10,979 nucleotides of DNA from DATKCJ01 sp035513275 (lineage in GTDB: Bacteria; Verrucomicrobiota; Verrucomicrobiia; Opitutales; Opitutaceae), in NCBI GenBank assembly GCA_035513275.1, contig DATKCJ010000194.1, positions 1-10,979 on the forward strand. The letters run 5' to 3'. The position numbers and the translations under genes were made by a program. Shown here one piece after another: positions 1 to 6,539 of this stretch; the stretch's first letter is position 1; each line of letters begins with the position of its first letter. Below the pieces are notes generated by a model. It did not search any database. It was not told the origin of the DNA and saw only the letters and a program-made list of their open reading frames with translations.

Positions 1-216
1 CTCCGGCGGCGGCGGCGGGTCGACCGGGGGCGGAGGTGGTGGTGGCATCGCGTCCGCCGACTTGATGTCGAAAATCTTCTTCGGGTCGAATCCCGAGATC
101 TTCTGGGTGAACACGACCATCAGGAAGAGGATGAACGTGCACACGAGTCCCGAGACGAGAATGACTGACTGCCGCGAGCGCGGTGAGGTTCCTGCGGGCT
201 GAGTCGACTTGTTCAT
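1..216 (-). CDS. tonB: TonB-like energy transducer, N-terminal part (cut by window edge)
   Basis: Reading leftward from the ATG at 216-214, an open frame runs to the window edge, giving 72 residues. It has a short basic cytoplasmic N-terminus (residues 1-16), one hydrophobic membrane segment (about 17-38, SVILVSGLVCTFILFLMVVF), a short charged spacer, and a proline run from about residue 58 (MPPPPPPPVDPPPPPE). Anchor plus Pro-rich periplasmic spacer is the layout of TonB, which links the ExbB/ExbD proton channel to outer-membrane receptors. The C-terminal domain that would prove the family lies outside the window. The membrane helix lacks the His of E. coli TonB. The gene is divergent from the exbB/exbD operon starting at 469, which supports the call by context. 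No Shine-Dalgarno sequence is visible. Other proline-rich single-span proteins are possible. Confidence 0.68.
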   Translation of the reverse strand, partial: MNKSTQPAGTSPRSRQSVILVSGLVCTFILFLMVVFTQKISGFDPKKIFDIKSADAMPPPPPPPVDPPPPPE

Positions 217-468
217 GATTCTGACATTGCCCGTTCTGCGGGCATCACAATGAACCAACCAATCAGCGGTCTCGCAACCGCCAAGCAAATTCTCCGAGCT
301 TCTTTCAAGAATTCACCGACGCGGGGGGCCCGCACTCGGGATCTCCGCCTGGACCGGCAGAGGAAGATTTCCGCCAATCCACACTTGCCATGGGGTATTC
401 GCGTGCTCTCGTATTGCTGTCCTTTCGCTTGAAGAATTCGCAGAGAGCCCGCTCCCACCCTCCCTAGA
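217..468. other. Divergent intergenic region between tonB-like gene and exb operon
   Basis: This 252-base spacer must hold the promoters of both the leftward tonB-like gene and the rightward operon. I find no convincing -35/-10 pair and no Fur-box-like sequence. An AAGAATTC 8-mer occurs twice (308-315 and 432-439). A 60-codon rightward open frame (250-432) has no ribosome binding site and no recognisable domain, so I treat it as chance. The last 20 bases before the ATG at 469 are C/T-rich rather than purine-rich. Confidence 0.5.
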
Positions 469-1254
469 ATGAATAATCTCCTCAAGAAATGCATCGTGCT
501 GGTCGTCGCTGCCGCTGTGGCAACCACCTCCCTGGCACAGTCGGCTTCGCAGTCGAACTTCGATCTTGCGCGTGCTACGCTCGAGAATTGGGTCGAGACC
601 CGGCAGTTGATTTCAAAGGAAACTGCCGACTGGGAAGTCGAACGCCAGGCGCTCACCGACTCCGTCGAACTCCTCACGAAGGAGATCGCGACGCTCGATG
701 AGAACATAGAGAAGGCCGAGGGCGACACGACAGCCGCCGACACCGAACGCGAGAAGCTTCTCGCCGACAACGAGGCGCTCAAGGGAGCCGCGGCCACGGT
801 CGGCGGCCTGGTTGGAGCGATTGAGCAGCGTGTGCTCAAGATCCTCGCAGCGCTTCCCGAGGACTTGAAGGGCCGCGAGAACATCCAGTTGCTCGAGCGC
901 CGCATCCCCAAGAACGCACAGGCGACGCGCCTGTCCCTTTCCGAGCGTATGCAGACAATCGTCGTGCTCCTCACCGAGGTTGAGAAGTTCAACAGCTCGC
1001 TGAACATCGCCGTCGAGACCCGAAAGGTGCCTTCCGGCGAGATGGCGCAGGTGACGACGTTCTACCTCGGGCTCGCCCAAGGTTTCTATGTGGACGCCAC
1101 CCGGCAGTTCGCGGGCGTGCTCACCCCGGGGCCAGACGGCTGGGTCGCAACCGACCGCAACGACCTCGCTCCCCTGGTCGGCGACGTGCTCGACCTCTAC
1201 AACAAGCAGAAGCAGCCGCCGCAGTTCGTGAAGATCCCTGTCGAGATCAAGTAA
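469..1254 (+). CDS. DUF3450-type periplasmic protein of a TonB2-like system
   Basis: This 261-residue protein starts with a clear signal peptide (MNNLLKKCIVLVVAAAVATT, likely cleaved near SLA-Q around residue 23), so it is probably periplasmic. Residues about 35-105 are charged and heptad-like (a predicted coiled coil, including DWEVERQALTDSVELLTKEI). The C-terminal part has the FYLGLAQGFYVD stretch (198-209) followed by an aromatic/glycine region. Length, coiled coil, and the 'yxGlaqgfy...G' segment are typical of DUF3450 proteins, which in Vibrio are the first gene of the TonB2/TtpC cluster. Biochemical role is unknown; a periplasmic partner of the long ExbB-like protein encoded 18 bases downstream is a reasonable inference. 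It is the first gene of the operon. The ATG follows a C/T-rich leader without a Shine-Dalgarno sequence, yet gives a perfect signal peptide, which supports the start. Confidence 0.8.
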   Translation: MNNLLKKCIVLVVAAAVATTSLAQSASQSNFDLARATLENWVETRQLISKETADWEVERQALTDSVELLTKEIATLDENIEKAEGDTTAADTEREKLLADNEALKGAAATVGGLVGAIEQRVLKILAALPEDLKGRENIQLLERRIPKNAQATRLSLSERMQTIVVLLTEVEKFNSSLNIAVETRKVPSGEMAQVTTFYLGLAQGFYVDATRQFAGVLTPGPDGWVATDRNDLAPLVGDVLDLYNKQKQPPQFVKIPVEIK

Positions 1255-1272
1255 CCTTTTCCTCCACGCCTA

Positions 1273-2667
1273 ATGAAATTCCCCAATACGCTCCTCTCGG
1301 CAGGATTCGTCGTCGCCATGGCGACGGCACTGACAACCTCCGCTCAAACGATCGAGCAGGCGGTTGCCTCTTCCAAGGCCGATCTCGAGAAGGCACAGCA
1401 GGAACTCGCCGCCCTTCGCAACGAGATCAAGGATCAGCGCATCCCTCTCTCCCAGGAGATCAACAAGCTCGAAGACGAGGTCATCGGCAAGCGCCGCGAA
1501 GCCGAGCGCATCCTGCGGCTGAAGGACAGCCGCACGATCGACCTCAACTCCCTCCGCACTGAAGTGCGGATCCGCGAGGACGAGGTCGCCTATCTCGGCA
1601 GCCTTCTCATCGAATACACACGTGCATTCGACTCGCGCATCCACATTTCCGAGCGCCAGATCCTGGGCGATGCAATTCGCGAGGCCCAACTCGCCGCCGA
1701 GGACGTGAATCTCTCGCGCTCCGACAAGTTCCGCCAGCAGCTCGGGCTCGTGAACACGGCTATTGATCGTATCGAGAAGCTGATCGGCGGCCATACCTTC
1801 CAGGGCAAGGCCCTCGTCGGCGAGGGCGTCCAGCGCGACGGCACGTTTGCACAGGTTGGCCCCGTCACCGTCTTCTCGACAGCGGACGGCCAGTATTCCG
1901 GCCTTGCAGAGATGCAGGTAAATGCTCCCGAGCCGGTCGTCCTCGAGATCGGCGAGGAACTTTCCGCTGCAATCAAGGGCCTGACCTCGACTGGCAAGGG
2001 CGAACTCCCCTTCGATCCATCCGGTGGCGACGCCATCAAGATCGAACAGACGCGTGAGACGCTCTACGAGCACATCCTGACCGGTGGCCCTGTCATGATC
2101 CCGATCCTCTCCCTCGCGTTTGCAGCGTTGATCGTGGCTCTCATCAAGTTCGTCGAACTCTCGTCAATCAGGACGGCCACCAACGCCGACCTGGCGACAA
2201 TTCTAGAGGGCGTGAATTCCGGCAACACGGATGCGGCCATGAAGCACGCGGCCTCGATCAAGGGGCCGTTTGGCGATCTCCTGACAGCAGCGGTGAAGAG
2301 TTCCTCGGACAGCAAGGAACTGATCGAGGAAGTTCTCTACGAACGGATGCTCAATGTGCAGCCCAAGCTCGAGAGGATGCTCCCGTTCATCGCGCTTACC
2401 GCCGGTTCGGCGCCATTGCTCGGCCTTCTCGGCACTGTCACGGGCATGATCAACACCTTCAAGCTCATCACTGTCTTCGGCACGGGCGATGCACGATCGC
2501 TCTCCTCGGGTATCTCCGAGGCACTTGTCACCACGGAGTTCGGTCTCTACGTCGCGATTCCGGCACTCCTGATCCACGCCGTTCTCAACCGCAAGGCCAA
2601 GGGAATCGTAGGCCGGATGGAGCAACTCTCGGTCGGCTTCATCAACGGACTACGCGCGAAGGCCTGA
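1273..2667 (+). CDS. TtpC-like long MotA/TolQ/ExbB proton-channel protein
   Basis: This 464-residue protein is about twice the usual ExbB length. It begins with a signal peptide (residues 1-25, ending TTSAQ), followed by a long coiled coil (about 27-115) and a periplasmic region with a GPVTVFSTADGQYSGLAEMQ segment (196-215). The ExbB-type channel domain follows: TM1 about 273-295, a cytoplasmic loop, TM2 about 368-398 holding the hallmark GLLGTVTGMINTFK (384-397), and TM3 about 413-438. Large periplasmic N-terminus plus MotA/TolQ/ExbB domain is the architecture of Vibrio TtpC, an extra component needed by the TonB2 system. It lies between the DUF3450 gene and a short exbB, as ttpC does. It probably joins the short ExbB and the ExbD proteins in an inner-membrane complex driven by proton flow. 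The start has no Shine-Dalgarno sequence (TCCTCCACGCCTA precedes ATG). Confidence 0.85.
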   Translation: MKFPNTLLSAGFVVAMATALTTSAQTIEQAVASSKADLEKAQQELAALRNEIKDQRIPLSQEINKLEDEVIGKRREAERILRLKDSRTIDLNSLRTEVRIREDEVAYLGSLLIEYTRAFDSRIHISERQILGDAIREAQLAAEDVNLSRSDKFRQQLGLVNTAIDRIEKLIGGHTFQGKALVGEGVQRDGTFAQVGPVTVFSTADGQYSGLAEMQVNAPEPVVLEIGEELSAAIKGLTSTGKGELPFDPSGGDAIKIEQTRETLYEHILTGGPVMIPILSLAFAALIVALIKFVELSSIRTATNADLATILEGVNSGNTDAAMKHAASIKGPFGDLLTAAVKSSSDSKELIEEVLYERMLNVQPKLERMLPFIALTAGSAPLLGLLGTVTGMINTFKLITVFGTGDARSLSSGISEALVTTEFGLYVAIPALLIHAVLNRKAKGIVGRMEQLSVGFINGLRAKA

Positions 2668-2686
2668 ACCCCTGGGGAACACCACT

Positions 2687-3286
2687 GTGTTCGGCACAAC
2701 CTGGGAAGAAATCGTCTCGATCTGGGTCAGTGGGGGCATCTGCATGATCCCGCTGGCGCTGGTCTGCCTGTTCATCTACACGAACGTTACCCGTCTGTGG
2801 CTCGATTTCGCGAACATCGGGCACGCCAAGGTTCCTGAAGCCACATGGCTCGGGTGGATTGAGAACCCCGCCGAAGGCAAGGGCCAGATCGGCGAACTGA
2901 TCCGATTCTCGCAGGCCAACGTTCACAACATCGACGAGGTCGGCCGGCGTTTCGCGGAGATTCAGATGTTGCGAGTGCCGGACTTTGACCGGCGCATCGT
3001 GCTCCTCGGTATTCTCGTCAACGTCTCACCGTTGCTCGGTCTCCTCGGCACGGTCATAGGAATGCTGGCGACCTTCAAGGTCATCTCCACAGGCGGCGGC
3101 AACACGATCGATCTCGTCGCCGATGGCATCCGGGTCGCGCTTATCACCACCCAGGCAGGTCTGACGATCGCCATTCCCGGCTTCTTCATGGCCAACGCGA
3201 TCAAGCGCAAGCGGAACAACTATGTCGGGTTCCTCATTCGCCTCGAGAGCATGACGATGCAGCACTTCAAGAAACGCCTCGGTTGA
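2687..3286 (+). CDS. exbB: ExbB-type proton-channel subunit (short)
   Basis: This 199-residue MotA/TolQ/ExbB protein has TM1 at about 13-35, a cytoplasmic loop, TM2 at about 104-134 containing GLLGTVIGMLATFKVIS (118-134), and TM3 at about 149-170 (ALITTQAGLTIAIPGFF). ExbB pentamers surround an ExbD dimer in the inner membrane and carry proton flow that powers TonB. The start is a GTG at 2687 preceded by GGGGA at 2674-2678, a plausible Shine-Dalgarno site. It starts 19 bases after the TtpC-like gene and ends 10 bases before the first exbD, so it is in the same operon. The protein is shorter than E. coli ExbB (244 residues) and similar to Vibrio ExbB2. TolQ is an alternative family name, but the DUF3450/TtpC/TPR context favours the TonB role. 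Confidence 0.88.
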   Translation: MFGTTWEEIVSIWVSGGICMIPLALVCLFIYTNVTRLWLDFANIGHAKVPEATWLGWIENPAEGKGQIGELIRFSQANVHNIDEVGRRFAEIQMLRVPDFDRRIVLLGILVNVSPLLGLLGTVIGMLATFKVISTGGGNTIDLVADGIRVALITTQAGLTIAIPGFFMANAIKRKRNNYVGFLIRLESMTMQHFKKRLG

Positions 3287-3296
3287 GGACGGCACC

Positions 3297-3704
3297 ATGA
3301 GCAAGAAGCCACTTTCCCAGAACGAGGAGATGACGGACATCAACATCTCCCCGTTGATCGACATGGTGTTCATCCTCCTGATCTTCTTCATCGTCACCAC
3401 GGTGTTCGTCGAGGAACAGGGAGTCATGGCTGACAAGCCAGAGCCAAGCGGCAAGCCGCTCACGGAGACGAAGACGCTCATCATCACGGTCAGCGGCACG
3501 GGCCAGATTCTCCATGAAAACCGCGAAGTAGGCGTTGCTGGCGTCGGTGCGCTCGTCCGGCAGTTTGCCGCGAAGAACCGCAGCACTGAGCCCGAGACTG
3601 TCATCCTTGAGATCGCCGACAAATCGCAGTCGGGCCTGGTCGTCCGCGTCATCGACGAGGTTCAGGTCGCAGGCGGCCGCGCGTCCCTCACCCCAAAGTC
3701 ATGA
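3297..3704 (+). CDS. exbD: ExbD-type subunit, first copy
   Basis: This 135-residue ExbD/TolR protein has a short cytoplasmic N-terminus, one membrane helix (about 20-40) with NISPLIDMVFILLIFF, and a periplasmic domain of about 95 residues ending in a VIDEVQVAGG segment. Asp22 in PLID corresponds by motif to the essential proton-carrying Asp25 of E. coli ExbD. A GAGGA sequence lies 7 bases before the ATG. Its stop overlaps the start of the next exbD in ATGA (3701-3704), which suggests translational coupling. The membrane region is almost identical at the DNA level to that of the second copy, while the periplasmic halves differ greatly. Confidence 0.9.
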   Translation: MSKKPLSQNEEMTDINISPLIDMVFILLIFFIVTTVFVEEQGVMADKPEPSGKPLTETKTLIITVSGTGQILHENREVGVAGVGALVRQFAAKNRSTEPETVILEIADKSQSGLVVRVIDEVQVAGGRASLTPKS

Positions 3705-4102
3705 AGAACCGCAAGTCGCTAATCCCAAGTGAGGAGCTGACGGACATCAACATCTCCCCGTTGATCGACATGGTCTTCATCCTCCTGATCTTCTTCATCG
3801 TCACGACAGTCTTTGTCGAGGAGCCCGGAGTCGAGGTCGAGAAGCCCCGCGCGATCACCTCGATCGATCTCCAGAAGAACAGCGTTCTCATCGCAATCAC
3901 GAGTTCCGGCCAGGTGATCTATGGTGGCCGCGAGATCGGCATCGCCGGCGTTCGTGGCGTTGTCGCGCGTCTCACCCAGAAAGAGAATCTTCCCGTCATC
4001 CTTCAGGCCGACGAGCGCGCCGATGGCGGCGTCCTGCTCAAGGTCATCTACGAGGCAAAACTGGCCAACGCCCAGGTCTACATCTCGGCAGACAAGCTCT
4101 AA
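3701..4102 (+). CDS. exbD: ExbD-type subunit, second copy
   Basis: This 133-residue ExbD/TolR protein has a basic N-terminus (MKNRKSLIPS), a channel helix with NISPLIDMVFILLIFF (Asp23 being the expected proton-carrying residue), and a periplasmic domain (about 45-133) ending in IYEAKLANAQVYIS. It begins inside the stop region of the first exbD (ATGA), so translation is probably coupled and no separate ribosome site is needed. The gene occupies the position where tonB2 is found in Vibrio TonB2 clusters. ExbD acts as a dimer inside an ExbB pentamer, so the two copies could form a heterodimer; this is inference. The TPR gene starts 12 bases after its stop. Confidence 0.9.
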   Translation: MKNRKSLIPSEELTDINISPLIDMVFILLIFFIVTTVFVEEPGVEVEKPRAITSIDLQKNSVLIAITSSGQVIYGGREIGIAGVRGVVARLTQKENLPVILQADERADGGVLLKVIYEAKLANAQVYISADKL

Positions 4103-4114
4103 TCCCTTCCCACA

Positions 4115-5485
4115 ATGATCCGTTCCCTGCTCACCTTCTCACTCATCGCCGTCACGGCGTCCACTCTCGCGGCGCAGGCACCGAGCGGCATCGGGCAGTC
4201 CTTCTGGTCCAACCCGACGATGGTCGCCAAGTTCCTCGGCAGTTACGGAATACTCAGCAACGTCGAGCCGAAGCTGTCCACCGAGGAAACTGAAGCCTTC
4301 AAGAAGTTTGCCGAGCAGATGAAGACCGAACAGACCGCGGCGACCGCCACCATCCGCGGGATGATCAAGGCCGACGGCTCCCACGGCGCGCAGACCGACT
4401 TCGTCATGGGCAACTTGCATTTTCAGGCGGGCCGCGTCGACGATGCGCTTAAGAGCTACCGCGATGCCATCTCGAAGTTCCCCGACTTCCGAAGGGCTCA
4501 CAACAACCTCGGCATCATCCTTGCCCAACGGGGCCAATACAAGGAAGCCATCACGCATCTCGCCAAGTCCGTCGAATTTGGCGGCGGCGATGCCGTCACC
4601 TACGGCCTCATGGCCTACGGCTACCTCCAGCAGGACCTCTATCTCTCCGCTGAGATCGCCTACCGCAACGCGCTCATCTTCGAGCCCGACAACACAGATT
4701 GGATCCTCGGCCTCTCGAAGGCGCTTCTGGCGTCCCGCAAGTTTGACGAGACGGTTCTTCTCCTGGACGACATGCTGAAGTCCCAGCCCGCGAACGCTGA
4801 CCTCTGGCTTTTCCAGGCCAATGCCTACCTTGGCCTTGGTGACGTCAAACGTGCCGCCGCGAACCTCGAGATCGTCCGCCGCCTCGGCAAAATCCAGCCG
4901 GGTATGCTCGCACAGCTTGGCAATCTATTCGCCGATGCCGGTGCTCACGACCTTGCCCTCTTGGCCTATCAGGAAGCGATTTCCAAGGACCCTAAACTCC
5001 CGATTCCCGGCCTCATGCAGAGCGCGGAACTACTTGTCGCAGGAGGCGGCTATCAGCAGGGCGCCCAACTCATCGCCCAAATCCGATCCACGCTCGGCCG
5101 TGATCTCTCGGACAGTGACAAACTTTTCCTCCTGAAGATGGAGGCTCGCATCGCGGTCTCACGCGGCGAAGCAGGCCCCGCCGCCGAGACCCTCGAGCAA
5201 ATCATCGAGACCAACCCGCTCGACGCTGAGGCCCTTCTCCTTCTCGCCAATCTCTACGCCCGCCGAGGCGAGTCTGAAAAGGCCGATTTCCTCTTCAGCC
5301 GCGCCAGCGGAATCCGCGGAAGCGAGGTCGAGGCGCTCGTGCAGCATGCGCGATTCCTCGTCCGTGAATCGAAGTATTCCAAGGCACTCCCGCTTCTTGA
5401 GCGCGCACAATCCATAAAGGCCAACGAGCACGTCAGCCGCTTCATCGAGCAAGTTCGCGCAGCCTCACGATCCGCGTCGTTTTGA
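4115..5485 (+). CDS. Secreted tetratricopeptide-repeat protein of the exb operon
   Basis: This 456-residue protein has a signal peptide (MIRSLLTFSLIAVTASTLAA, residues 1-20), then an N-terminal region of about 70 residues, then TPR-like helical repeats over about 93-430. Clear repeats include GNLHFQAGRVDDALKSYRDA (99-118), NNLGIILAQRGQYKEAITHL (130-149), the GYLQQDLYLSAEIAYRNAL region (169-187), and LLLLANLYARRGESEKADFL (374-393). No catalytic motif is seen. TPR arrays act as protein-binding scaffolds, and a periplasmic TPR protein is the last gene of the Vibrio TonB2/TtpC cluster. It probably interacts with another component of the TonB machinery, partner unknown. It is the last gene of the operon, starting 12 bases after the second exbD and followed 25 bases later by a terminator hairpin. 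The ATG has no Shine-Dalgarno sequence (CCCTTCCCACA precedes it). Confidence 0.85.
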   Translation: MIRSLLTFSLIAVTASTLAAQAPSGIGQSFWSNPTMVAKFLGSYGILSNVEPKLSTEETEAFKKFAEQMKTEQTAATATIRGMIKADGSHGAQTDFVMGNLHFQAGRVDDALKSYRDAISKFPDFRRAHNNLGIILAQRGQYKEAITHLAKSVEFGGGDAVTYGLMAYGYLQQDLYLSAEIAYRNALIFEPDNTDWILGLSKALLASRKFDETVLLLDDMLKSQPANADLWLFQANAYLGLGDVKRAAANLEIVRRLGKIQPGMLAQLGNLFADAGAHDLALLAYQEAISKDPKLPIPGLMQSAELLVAGGGYQQGAQLIAQIRSTLGRDLSDSDKLFLLKMEARIAVSRGEAGPAAETLEQIIETNPLDAEALLLLANLYARRGESEKADFLFSRASGIRGSEVEALVQHARFLVRESKYSKALPLLERAQSIKANEHVSRFIEQVRAASRSASF

Positions 5486-5509
5486 CCCCGCTGTCACGGA
5501 CCGACTCTC

Positions 5510-5545
5510 AAGGGCGCCTCCTCCCGGACGGCGCCCTTTGTCTTT
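5510..5545 (+). terminator. Rho-independent-type terminator after the exb operon
   Basis: A 9-bp perfect stem pairs AAGGGCGCC (5510-5518) with GGCGCCCTT (5530-5538) around an 11-base loop and is followed by the T-rich TGTCTTTC. It starts 25 bases after the TPR gene stop and ends 15 bases before the stop of the convergent amidohydrolase. It may therefore serve both strands, although the T-rich tail is only on the plus-strand side. Confidence 0.75.
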
Positions 5546-5552
5546 CACCGCG

Positions 5553-6437
5553 TCAAGGCAGCCGGTAGAGCGCGCGGGCATTGCCGCCGAGGATCGCCTC
5601 GATCTCGCCGGCAGCGAGCCCGCCCTCGCGCACAACATCCAGAAATGGCTCGAACGTAGACGCGAGCACGCCGCGCGGAAGGATTGGATAGTCCGAACCA
5701 AACAGGATCCGCCCCGTGCCGATTGCGGCCGCCACGGCCTTGGTGATTCCAGCGCCGTAGATTAGCGGCGACGCTGCCGTGTCGTAGGATGCGTTCGCCA
5801 ATGACCGGGCAACAGAGGCGTTCATCTCAAAGAACGGGAGCAGCCCGCCCCAATGCGCGAGCACGAACTTCACATGCGGATGTGCACTCACGAGTTCGAC
5901 AATCTTCATGAGCGGCGTTTCAACACGGCCCGGATAATCACGTCCGGCAGGCTCGGTCACGTGCAGCGTCACCGGCCAGCCCCATTCACTCGCGAGGTCG
6001 AGCGCGCGCTCGAAAATCGGATCGTCATGCGCATATCCCTGCGCTTCCGGACAAAGCTCCCCGATGCCGACGAAGCCCGCGTCTCTCGCGCTTCGAAGCG
6101 TATCGAGAGACCTTTCGCAGCCCGCGGGATGAAACGTCGCGACCGCTGACAGCCTGTCCGGATGCGCCGCGATCGCTTCGGCCATGATCTGGTTGTGCTC
6201 TTCACAAGTCGCCGGCGTTTCCCAATACCATCCCTGCAACACCGCGCGGTCGATGCCCGCGGCATCCATGTCGCGCAGCATCCGCTCCACACCCGCCCAG
6301 CCCTGCACCTGCCTTCCACCCGCGCGCGGCGCCACCATTCGTGCCCAGCGATGTTCGCCGCGCGCAGCCGCCCAGCCCTGCGGGTCGGCCGCCGCGGCGT
6401 CGGGAAATAGGTGCACATGGCAGTCGACGAATCCCAT
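5553..6437 (-). CDS. Amidohydrolase_2-type metal-dependent TIM-barrel hydrolase
   Basis: This 294-residue protein of the amidohydrolase superfamily has DCHVH (His7, His9) at the start of the barrel, GIGEL (Glu127), TLHVTEP (His159), VLAHWGG (His195), and LFGSDYP (Asp249), the expected set of metal-binding and catalytic residues. Such enzymes hydrolyse or decarboxylate carboxylates, lactones or amides; the substrate cannot be told from sequence. No signal peptide is seen, so it should be cytoplasmic. I chose the ATG at 6437-6435 because the metal-binding HxH then falls at residues 7-9, as usual. A longer in-frame start (TTG at 6494) would add 19 residues unlike the family and leave little room for the divergent glnS promoter. 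AGGGTGGG a few bases upstream may act as a weak ribosome site. It is convergent with the exb operon and not obviously part of another operon. Confidence 0.82.
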   Translation of the reverse strand: MGFVDCHVHLFPDAAAADPQGWAAARGEHRWARMVAPRAGGRQVQGWAGVERMLRDMDAAGIDRAVLQGWYWETPATCEEHNQIMAEAIAAHPDRLSAVATFHPAGCERSLDTLRSARDAGFVGIGELCPEAQGYAHDDPIFERALDLASEWGWPVTLHVTEPAGRDYPGRVETPLMKIVELVSAHPHVKFVLAHWGGLLPFFEMNASVARSLANASYDTAASPLIYGAGITKAVAAAIGTGRILFGSDYPILPRGVLASTFEPFLDVVREGGLAAGEIEAILGGNARALYRLP

Positions 6438-6539
6438 GAGCCCACCCTGCCCGCTCTCTTGCGCGTCCTCAATCCCGTTCGCCGCTGCGTGCAACTGCGC
6501 GATTGCATCGCGTCGCCGTTACGCGCTTTCATCCGTGGC
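6438..6539. promoter_or_regulatory. Divergent spacer between amidohydrolase gene and glnS
   Basis: About 100 bases separate the two divergent starts and must include both promoters or leaders. I see no strong -35/-10 pair. A 15-base inverted repeat, CGCGAT-TGC-ATCGCG (6498-6512), lies 27 bases before the glnS ATG. It could be a protein-binding operator or a small hairpin in the glnS leader. In this GC-rich context it could also arise by chance. Confidence 0.35.

Noticed and set aside
250..432. 60-codon rightward frame whose translation contains a GARTRDLRLDR stretch; the minus-strand reading AGATCCCGAGTGCGGGCCCC resembles a tRNA T-arm
   Set aside because: Such peptides often come from frames across tRNA genes, so I looked for a cloverleaf on both strands. 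The T-loop consensus is broken and no anticodon or acceptor stem can be built. The frame has no ribosome site and no domain.
213..1007. 264-codon minus-strand frame opposite the DUF3450 gene
   Set aside because: It is antisense to a gene with a clear signal peptide and family features, and its Ser/Arg-rich translation is typical of shadow frames in high-GC DNA. It also runs into the tonB-like start.
1270..2073. 267-codon minus-strand frame opposite the TtpC-like gene
   Set aside because: A shadow of the coiled-coil coding region; no motif, and the plus-strand gene has a full channel domain.
6411..6539. N-terminal extension of GlnRS by 43 residues
   Set aside because: The extension is unlike GlnRS and overlaps the divergent amidohydrolase start; the ATG at 6540 gives the family-typical N-terminus.
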